Positions 57,601 through 64,000 of a DNA stretch of 64,000 bases are shown one piece after another. The DNA comes from IMCC2047 sp041395865 (GTDB taxonomy: Bacteria > Pseudomonadota > Gammaproteobacteria > Pseudomonadales > IMCC2047), in the NCBI GenBank assembly GCA_041395865.1, contig JAWKZQ010000009.1, positions 34,906 through 98,905 on the forward strand, given 5' to 3'. Position 1 is the first letter of the stretch, and each line of letters begins with the position of its first letter. Position numbers and translations under genes: made by a program. The notes under the pieces were generated by a model that had not been told where the DNA came from, did not search any database, and saw only the letters and a list, made by a program, of their open reading frames with translations.

Positions 57601-58075
57601 CCAGCAGACTGCGAGCGGCCGCCTGGTATTGCGCCAGCGGGTTATCGCTGATCCGGGCTTCAGCCCCGAGTTTTGAAAGCAAAGGCATGCGCTGTACCAG
57701 GTGCATACAAAAGCTATCAATGGTTTGAATGCGCAGGCGGTTTGGATTATCCAGCAGGTTCCACGCAAAGCTGTCATCCTGGGCAAGTACCGCACGCGCG
57801 AGCTTCCAGGTATTTCGCTTATGGGATTCTTCGGGTTCCTGGTCACTCTGCGCATCCTGCAGGGCGGCCAGGATTCGGCTGCGCATTTCATTGGCAGCCT
57901 TGCGGGTAAAGGTGATCGCAAGAATCTCTTCGGGCTTTTCGACCGATGCAAGCAGTGTCAGGCTGCGTTGGATCAGCAGCTCTGTTTTGCCCGATCCTGC
58001 CGGGGCGGTAACCGCAAAGGATGTGCGAGGATCCAGGGCGCGGGCTCTCTGGTCTGCATCTACGACTTCAACCAT
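54686..58075 (-). CDS. UvrD/AddA-like helicase subunit
   Basis: A 1129-residue SF1A helicase of the AddA/RecB-type repair family. Walker A is VTAPAGSGKTELLIQRS (residues 23-39), motif II HILVDEFQDTS, motif III FIVGDGMQSCYGFREA, motif V ITTKAxK-like IMTIHKSKGLEFDHVILPG and motif VI YVGATRAVKQL. The C-terminal 150 residues correspond to the AddA nuclease domain, but the key block, usually VDYKT, reads LVSFEC: Asp and Lys are lost. Its start overlaps the end of the nuclease partner gene by 8 bases, so they form a two-subunit complex for double-strand-break processing. Confidence 0.9.
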   Translation of the reverse strand: MVEVVDADQRARALDPRTSFAVTAPAGSGKTELLIQRSLTLLASVEKPEEILAITFTRKAANEMRSRILAALQDAQSDQEPEESHKRNTWKLARAVLAQDDSFAWNLLDNPNRLRIQTIDSFCMHLVQRMPLLSKLGAEARISDNPLAQYQAAARSLLARLEEGTAISEDLQRLLRHLDNNTARIEELLCAILSKREQWLRHFTMARHADFDFRHYLQNCLHERVMEVLEDCSACLQPFESQLMLCVDFACSQLQQSAPDAELLVCSGLTELPECSAAALLQWQALADLLLTKDGRFRASLTKNQGFPSSSKKDEKEAFKAAKQQCLVLIEALAECPDSLEKLQEVRSLPAPEYADRQWQLLDTLTRLLPNLVAELTLVFMEQGQLDYAQVSSAAAQALGDDDSPTDIALLLDYQLKHILVDEFQDTSTPQFNLLRRLTEGWEPGDGRTLFIVGDGMQSCYGFREANVGLFLAAREFGIGNASLEALDLRANFRSDAGVVNWVNESFAAAFPAEDNIARGAVTYSPSVPVHACSQSEPVQFFACIEEQSRELEARKVVELVEEISQSHPQDSIAILVRNRPHLRDIIPALRDAGIDWQAVDIDPLAKRPLISDLIALTRAMLNPADRIAWLSILRAPWCGLSLDDLHRLTSLPASDGKTKSTLWRQLNHKNLLESLSEPGRLAIARFLAALKPAIQQRQRKPLRQWIEGLWLALGGHLTASSSQELNQVPAFFELMTQHEQGGTITDVTAFNEAVSGLFAKPASNPEIRLQIMTIHKSKGLEFDHVILPGLDRGSASRNQELLLWHEQLSRSGNPLLLMGSLPEKGTASDPLYEYLKREHRLKERLENSRLLYVGATRAVKQLRLLATLTHREGTDELKAPSENSLLHSIWPQIKDQAIRVDNLTSRQASSAPRKNLINRLSPTWQPREPVRGDLLAAFRGHEYAGDNLLYPVFEAGLEEQEAHIADCFHNALLAICQRGSEYWQAANDESLQALAEEQLRLSGFYNETVARQALVNGLRRALADTSGQWLLSGRHPLARTKWQLNQHISTGGINDTIQYAIDRSFVADGKHWLVSFECLISPGDTEEMRQKQQHLQAAAGALSQLTELPVKPAIYYAGTEMPCLIELS

Positions 58076-60812
58076 CGACTTCGCTCAACGCTTCTAATTG
58101 GTGGATACGGCAGAACGGCTGTAGCTGGCAATATTGGCAAGTGTTATTGCGAGCCGGGTCAACGAAAGCTTCGCCGTGCAGGAAGGCTGTTGCCAGGGAT
58201 TCCAGCGCTTCCCGCCACTGACTGTTAAGGGAGGGCCAGTCCAGGTCCGGATTCCAGCCACGGGTTTTTTCCGGGCTGCAAACACCCGGAACGATGCCGT
58301 CCCGCGCGGCAATGCCAACGAAGCCCAGCTGATCGACGCTAATACGGGCGAAGGCCAGAGCCTGGGGTTCGCCTGCATCGGATCCGGCCATACTGATGGC
58401 ATAGAGGGGAAGCTGGGGCTCTTCCAGGCGTTCGCCTTGCCATTTGGTACTGCTGCACAGGCCTGTTTTATAGTCGATAAGCACTTGGCTGTTATCGTCA
58501 AGGCGATCGATGCGATCGATACGAATTCGCAGCGGCAGACCCTTGAGGTTGATCAGCATGGCCTGTTCTGTGGCGATCACTTTGAAGGGGATTCGTCCTT
58601 TTTCAATCGCCAGCAATTGGCCGAGTAAGGCGGATAAACGTTCAATTTCACTGCGCTGGTAACAGTCCCCGAACAAATCCCGGCGTTGCTGCACGATAGG
58701 GCGTAAGGCGTTACGCACAGCGGTATCGATTATTGTCGGTAGTTCATCGTCATCGCAGGCGAGCAAAGTATCGTAGTCAGCGAGTTTGCTCCAAAGTTTT
58801 TCCACTGCGCGATGCAACAATGTGCCGCGCTGTGCGGCGCTCAGGTGGTAACTCGGCTCGGGTAACTCATGGGCGCCCAGCCGGTGTTTGGCAAAGGCCC
58901 GAAACGGACAATCAGCCTGGTCCTTAAGGATCGCCGAGCCGCCGGCAACCTGTTCAGCCTGGGTTTGCAAAGCCGGTCCGCGGCCGTCTTCAAAGGTCTC
59001 CTGCGCCTGAGGGAAGCTTGCCTGTAAATAATAGGGATGGGGCGCGGTGTCGGTGCTCAGTTCAAGCTCGGCTGCGCAAACCGGCGTGAAACTATTAATC
59101 AGGCTGCTGGCCCGCAACGGCTGATCGTCGGCCTGCCGGGAATAACTGGCAATCAGCAGCGGGGTGGCTTGCCGATAGGAGTCGAGCAGCTCGCGAGAAA
59201 AAGCCAGTTCCCGTTCCGGACTGGCGTGCGGCATATCCTGCGTTTGCTGAAGGCGAATCGGAATAAAGGGGTTAGGGTTGGCAGAGGGTGGCCAGATATG
59301 GTCATTCATGCCAAGTAGCCAAACGGCATCAAAGCTTAACCCTCCGCCTTCGAGCATGCCCAGTACTTGAATGGGAGTTTGGGGTGTTTGGGCCTGGAAA
59401 TTGCTGGCGGCCGTTTGGCGGTTAAGCAGGTTAAGCGCTTCCCCAAGGCTGAGTTTGCCGCATACGGATTCGCCTGCCGCTGAGAGTTGCGCGAAATCGT
59501 TCAGCAGGCGTTGCCAGCTGGTCAATTGCTGGTATTCCCGCTGGTCGAGGCGGCGAGCGGCGACCGGCCAGTTAAAGGTTCAGTAAACGGGCAATCACAG
59601 GCCCAATGTGCGGAATTCCGCCGTTACCGGCGATCGTTGTTCCCGAATTTCACCTTTGCCTGCAGGATTTCGAGAAACCTGCTGTAGCGGCCTGAGGTGT
59701 CCGCTTTCGGCAATGATGTCGACCAGCATTGTGAGGCTGAATTCCAGGCCCAGCCGCCCTCGCGGAACACCGGTTCGGATTCGCCGCTGTCGAAATCACC
59801 GGATTCCTGAAGCTGGATAAAAGGCGATTTTGGGGAGGGCATGGCGGCTGGTAACCGAAGGGATTCCTCAATGTTCAGCTGGAGTTGAGCGCCGAAGGTG
59901 ATCAATGCCATGGCCCGCCAGAGGGATGCCGGCGCTGATGTTAAAGGGCAGTTGATAGCGCGGTGTACTAGGCAGCCAATACTGCGGCTCAAATACCGCG
60001 GTCAGTGCGCTTTCTATTTCGCTACGCTGCTGGGCGAGGTCGAGGCGATGATGGCAATGCTGCTGATTGGGATTGGCTTCCAGTCTGGCGTGAGCCATTG
60101 TGCTGCAGTCGCAACTCCTGGGTTGCGTTTTCACAGGCTCGAGCTGAGGTTTGTGCCTGGATTTGTTCCTTCGGTTGTCCGTTGATTTGTACCTGTGTGG
60201 GTTTTGTACCGCTGTTTTGATGAGGTGATCATAAAGTGGCGGCGGGTGCTGAAAGCCAACCAATAGGGCGTTATCGACCTTGCTAAGCAGATTGTCCGCA
60301 GAGCCCTCAAGGACGATAGCGGCCTGGCCTGCTGGTGTGGTCAGCCTGAACTGTTCGCAGTGCGCCTGGAACTGTCATGGCCCAGTCGACGAAACGGTGC
60401 TATCCGGGTGAAAATAAAAGGTCTGGTCGTGTCGCACTGCCGGAGGTTGCGGCCTCCGCCAGGCTGCCTGAGCCTACTTTGCCGTATGGCCTTAGGGTTT
60501 TAGCAGCAGGCTTTTTTCGTCATTACGGATAATGCGTTCCCACAGCAGGGGTTTCCTGCAGGAATGGAGTGGTGTCAGGCGTCCAACCAGTGGCAAGTCG
60601 TGGTCTTTGAGTTGTTGCCAGCCGCGTGAAATCCAGTCATCCAGCGGTTGGATATCGGGCTGCGCTTGCTACACTCCAATATGGCGTTTTTGGCAGGCCT
60701 CGGCGTAGGCTGTTTGCAAATGGGCAGCAAGGCGTCGATTCGGCGTCAGTAGTAGGGTGGAAGTGTTGATAGACTCGAAGAGTGGTTCGATATCAACGAG
60801 CGCAGACGCCAT
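58068..60812 (-). pseudogene. PD-(D/E)XK nuclease (AddB-like partner), N-terminal third disrupted
   Basis: The C-terminal 485 residues (58068-59525) form an open frame with FDAVWLLGMNDHIWPPSANP, QRGTLLHRAVEKLW, the nuclease site QVLIDYKTGLC and the iron-sulfur-type end CQYCQLQPFC. Upstream the protein continues in pieces: NWPVAARRLDQREYQQL, then PDLAQ...RSEIESALTAV and FNISAGIPLAGHGI. The start MASALVDIEPLFES at 60812 leads to LLLTPNRRLAAHLQTAY, which meets a TAG where Trp is expected. Several frame changes lie between 59525 and 60812. Translation matches one family throughout, so these may be sequence errors rather than decay. Confidence 0.8.
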
Positions 60813-60915
60813 GTTTAAATAAGCCGGTTCGCAGAAGAAGTTTCAAAAGGGGAGTTTTACGGGCAGGCAATGCACCAGACAGAACAGGTGCAAGGGCTGT
60901 ATTCATAAAGCGCTT

Positions 60916-61893
60916 TTAGAGGCAGCCCTTGATCAGACAGTTGCGTGATTCGCCGTTGAGGAACGCTTCAACATTCGACACCACTTCGTTAAGCAGTCGC
61001 TGGCGCACGTTTCATCAGGACCCCAGGCGCAGTGCGGTGTCAGAATCAGGTTCTTGATTTCAGGATCCAACAGCGGATTGCCATTCTTGAGTTCAACGGT
61101 CAGTACGTCAATGCCTGCGCCCGCCGATTTCACCGGCCTTCAGTGCTTCTGCCAGGCCGCTTCATTCACCAGGCCGCCTCGCGCCGTGTTGATAATCAGC
61201 GCAGAGTTTTCATGACTTTCAGTTGAGGTGTGTCAATCCAGGTTTTTGGTTTTTGCTCTGTCAGTGGACAGTGGAAGAAAATGGCGTCGGCAACGGGAAG
61301 CAATTCCTCCAGCGGACGGCGCTCAATGCCATCAACACTGCCGGATGCGCCGGGACGCGTGGAGGCAACCAGGATTTCCATGCCGAATCCTTCAGCCATA
61401 CGCGCGACGGATTTACCAATCTCACCGTAGCCCACAATCACCAGTTTTTTACCCTGCAGTTCATACATCGGGTAGTCAGAACGGGCAGAACTGGTCCTGT
61501 GCAGCCCATTTGCCGTCGCGCACGTCATCGCTGTAACGCTGGATATTGGCAGCCAATGTCAACAGCAGCGCCATGCTGTGCTGGGCAACGGCAAAGGAAC
61601 CGTAGCCACTTACGTTAGCAACGCCGACACCGTGTTCACGGGCCGCATTGATATCAATAACGTTAGTACCGGTGGCCACAACAGCGTGAGTTTCAGGTTA
61701 GGGCAGGCCGCCATGATTTCGGCGTCCATCGGAACCTTGTTGGTCAGGACGATTTCGGCATCGCCGATGCGCTCAAGGCGCTGTTCAGGCAGCGTTTGCG
61801 GGTAGAAGGTCCAGTCGATGGGAAGATCCATCAATTTGCTGAGGTCCAAACGCTCCTGAGCAATGGAATCTGAATCAGAAAAACACCTTTCAT
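60916..61893 (-). pseudogene. D-2-hydroxyacid dehydrogenase, frame broken several times
   Basis: The start MKGVFL at 61893 follows AAGGAAA. One base appears missing near 61877 (CTGATTCAG where CTGGATTCAG restores the frame), after which AQERLDLSKLMDLPIDWTFY can be read. A second shift near 61690 precedes VVATGTNVIDINAAREHGVG. A third, near 61490, precedes YPMYELQGKKLVIVGYGEIG, the NAD-binding block. The catalytic end reads ILTPHCAWG. More shifts occur around 61190-60970 before the stop at 60916. The length, 325 codons, is that of a complete glycerate/hydroxypyruvate dehydrogenase-like protein. Confidence 0.82.
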
Positions 61894-62061
61894 GGTTAAT
61901 TTCCTTGACACAAGTATGCTACTGTTGCGGTGCGGGGATGTGTAAAATATCCGGCTGGGATATTTCTCCAGCCCGCTAAAAATGCCGCTAACTTTACAGA
62001 ATCTGCCCTGATTGACAGAGCAAGTTGGCATCTGGTCTTTAACAATCTTCGGAAGTGAAAA

Positions 62062-62964
62062 ATGTCAGGCACCTTAACCCAATAAACTCGTTATCGCGTT
62101 TCGTCAAAGCGCTGTTTGACTCTCTGAAAGCCATGAGGTCTACCGAATGAGGACTTAAGGCCTATGCCGAATACCAGATAATACGTGAGGATGAGCCGTT
62201 GGCGCCGGGTGATGCATTTCCGTTGGTGGAAAAGCTGTTGAAAATTAACACTATGTTATCGGATGCCCCGGTCGGAATTTGATTGTCTGTTATCACGCAA
62301 CAGCGCCGATACCAGGTTTGCGGATTTTTAACTCGATTCAGCATTACGGCTGAATATTACTTACGGGCAGCCTTTTGCAGGGGACAAAGCCCTTACCCGC
62401 TACGTTGCTTCCGCTTCGGTTTGCCTGTTTTTATCAGCTATCCCTGAAGATGTCTGCCAGGCGCTTGACAGTGGTTTTGCCGCCGCTACAGTCCTGCCGT
62501 CCAAGACCACGCCTAAACAGAACTTCCAGCTACGTATCGCCTTTGATGGCGATGCCGTCCTGTTTTCAGATGAAGCCGAGCAGATTTACCAGAATGAGGG
62601 CTTGCAAGCCTTCACTGAAAAAGAAACCGCGGCGGCCAATCAGCCACTAAACGGGGGACCCTTTAAGCAATTTCTGGGTGCACTCCAGGAAATCCAGGCT
62701 GAGTTCACGGAGGGTGATTGCCCTATCCGAACGGCGCTGATTACAGCACGCTCGGCACCCGCCCATGAACGGGTGATCCGTACCCTTCGGGCCTGGGATA
62801 TTCGTATCGATGAATCTATCTTTCTGGGCGGGCTGGATAAGGGAGAGTTTCTCAAAGCTTTTGAGGCGGATGTTTTTTTCGATGACCAGCAGGGGCACTG
62901 CGATTCCGCACGGGAACATGTCGCGACAGGTCACGTACCGAATGGTGTAGCAAATAAAGGCTAA
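62062..62964 (+). pseudogene. Cytosolic 5'-nucleotidase (NT5C1/cN-I family), 5' part frame-broken
   Basis: The ATG at 62062 has GGAAGTG upstream. In the first 350 bases the frame must be changed repeatedly to read VIAVSS, then ESHEVYR, GLKAYAEYQIIREDEPLAPG, DAFPLVEKLLKINT and LLSRNSADT. Most needed changes are single bases in short homopolymers (for example GAATGAGGAC, where GAAATGAGGGAC restores the frame). From about 62450 the frame is clean: AFDGDAVLFSDEAE (catalytic Asp), TALITARSAPAHERVIRTLR and the acidic end VFFDDQQGHCDSA. The total length is right for an intact 300-residue enzyme. Confidence 0.8.
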
Positions 62965-63045
62965 AAAACTGCCTTTCCAACTAACGGATTTTCCAGCAAC
63001 TGCTATGCTTGGGTAAAACAAGAAAAAAATACTAAGTTGCCCGTT

Positions 63046-63555
63046 ATGATCAACAACATTCTGTACGCAACCGACCTGGGGCTTTACGGCCCCTATCTGC
63101 TGCAACATGTGATGTCCCTGGCCAGCCGCCATAATGCCAAAGTGCATGCCGTTCATGCCATTGAGCCGCTTGGCGTCTTTGCCGAATCGATTCTTGCCAC
63201 CTATATGCCCGACACCGATATGCAAAAGCTACGGGGCAGGGGATTTAACCAGGTCATGGATAAAATTCGCCAGCAGGTTGAAAATGCTTTTGAAGACGAA
63301 TTTGTCGAGTGTAATTGCGACGTCCAGCTGATCCAGGGTATTCAGGTGGTGCAAGGCAAGCCTGCCGATGTGATATTGGAAACCGCCATGCAGTGCAATG
63401 CCGATTTAATCGTGCTCGGCAGCAGCTCCCAACCCAGCGATAAACCTCAACTGGGTTCGGTGGCAACGCGCGTTTTAAATGAGTCAACGGTACCGGTTTT
63501 CCTGGTTCCGATGGTTAAACTGCAAAACCCGAAAAACTTCGATCTCTACCGCTAG
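63046..63555 (+). CDS. Universal stress protein (UspA family)
   Basis: A 169-residue UspA-domain protein. The start MINNILYATDLGLYGPYLL has the conserved Asp after the first strand. The nucleotide-binding block is ADLIVLGSSSQPSDKPQLGS (G-2x-G-9x-G-S/T-like, with the first Gly region atypical), followed by VATRVLNESTVPVFLVP. The ATG at 63046 is preferred over a TTG three codons earlier. It is convergent with the TauE gene, their stops overlapping by four bases. It is downstream of the 5'-nucleotidase by 81 bases. Confidence 0.9.
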   Translation: MINNILYATDLGLYGPYLLQHVMSLASRHNAKVHAVHAIEPLGVFAESILATYMPDTDMQKLRGRGFNQVMDKIRQQVENAFEDEFVECNCDVQLIQGIQVVQGKPADVILETAMQCNADLIVLGSSSQPSDKPQLGSVATRVLNESTVPVFLVPMVKLQNPKNFDLYR

Positions 63556-64000
63556 AAGAAGGCGTACTTAACGCCGAGAACCAGCAGTACCCCGGCTAAG
63601 AGCGGGCGAATCACCTTTTCCGGCAGTTTCGCGCCCAGCTTGGTTCCCAACAGGATGGCTGGCAACGAGCCGATTAATAAACACCCCAGCAGGTAAAAAT
63701 CCACATGCCCCAGGTACAGGTGGCCTAAACCGGCAATCAAGGTGAGCGGCACCGCATGCGCCAGGTCTGTCCCGATCACATGCACCGAGGGCAGCAGCGG
63801 GTAAAGCATCAACAGAACGGCGGCACCAAAGGCGCCAGCACCTACCGAAGAAAGTGTCACCAAGGCACCGAGCAAAACGCCCATCAGCAAGGTTAATGGG
63901 CCGGCGTGGTAACTGATCAACGACTGGATAGGTCCGGGCCTTTTTTCTGCGTGTTCCTGCAACCGCTGTTTCAGGATGACCACAATAGCCGTGATAATGA
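63552..64000 (-). CDS. TauE/SafE family permease (partial, cut by right edge)
   Basis: The C-terminal part of a sulfite/sulfoacetate-type exporter. The frame is open through the window edge, so its start is outside; about 149 residues are visible, with four membrane helices. Conserved pieces are GVLLGALVTLSSVGAGAFGA (shown as pattern), the IGTDLAHAVPLTLIAGLGH segment and LPAILLGTKLGAKLPEKVIR. Full proteins are about 260-270 residues. Substrate (organosulfur or other anions) is unknown. Confidence 0.85.
   Translation of the reverse strand, partial: IITAIVVILKQRLQEHAEKRPGPIQSLISYHAGPLTLLMGVLLGALVTLSSVGAGAFGAAVLLMLYPLLPSVHVIGTDLAHAVPLTLIAGLGHLYLGHVDFYLLGCLLIGSLPAILLGTKLGAKLPEKVIRPLLAGVLLVLGVKYAFF

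Overview
The window is chromosomal DNA of a gammaproteobacterium. Support comes from an E. coli-like hdfR/maoP divergent pair, acnB, slyD, bolA, cpdA, xthA, a glnK-amt operon behind a sigma-54 promoter, and an Aas-type acyltransferase fused to a transporter. PEP-CTERM and GlyGly-CTERM surface proteins suggest an aquatic, polysaccharide-producing lineage; I cannot name the genus. Coding density is high. I saw no tRNA, rRNA, CRISPR array or intact insertion sequence.

Layout. 0-6.5 kb: ridA, a leader-like small protein, a lipoprotein hydrolase coupled to a DUF4105 protein, a DUF3015 protein, and puuE coupled to an acetyltransferase gene. 6.5-9 kb: a 1.15 kb gap, then an Amt-family protein lacking both pore histidines behind a sigma-54 promoter. 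9-14 kb: lipase, a three-domain Aas fusion and a regulator. 14.3-17.1 kb: a VIT/VWA protein with a GlyGly-CTERM-like tail next to its likely processing protease, a rhombosortase. 17-22.4 kb: glnT, small genes, then gph, bolA, a decayed form II RuBisCO (cbbM) and a Calvin-type fba, all on the minus strand. 22.5-24.5 kb: an AI-2E family permease and a broken pilU.

24.5-30 kb is a PEP-CTERM locus: two paralogous PEP-CTERM proteins, each with a sigma-54-type promoter and a shared 17-bp upstream motif, plus the TPR protein PrsT. 30-36 kb: lysozyme, slyD, an ATP-grasp protein, and phoA with a 22-bp-phased PhoB-like operator. 36-38 kb: amt and glnK with an NtrC site. 38-44.5 kb: a lone trpB, LysE, YbjQ, hdfR/maoP, MgtC and a 2OG oxygenase. 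44.6-45.9 kb: a secreted prealbumin-like protein that carries the same promoter plus 17-bp motif as the PEP-CTERM genes. 45.9-47.3 kb is gene-poor and holds an attC-like site and a nested-palindrome element. 47.3-54.5 kb: acnB, a Mut7-C RNase, a DCC protein, xthA, cpdA and a DAHP synthase gene.

54.7-60.8 kb carries an AddAB-like helicase/nuclease pair. From about 59.5 to 62.4 kb three successive genes (nuclease, D-2-hydroxyacid dehydrogenase, 5'-nucleotidase) are broken by many small indels, often in homopolymers, while the encoded protein remains well conserved in pieces. This looks more like a low-quality stretch of sequence than real decay. The window ends with a UspA gene and a TauE/SafE permease cut by the right edge.

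The most interesting points are the candidate sigma-54 surface-protein regulon shared by three genes, the twin-histidine-less Amt, the cbbM relic beside fba and gph, and the VIT/VWA-rhombosortase pair.
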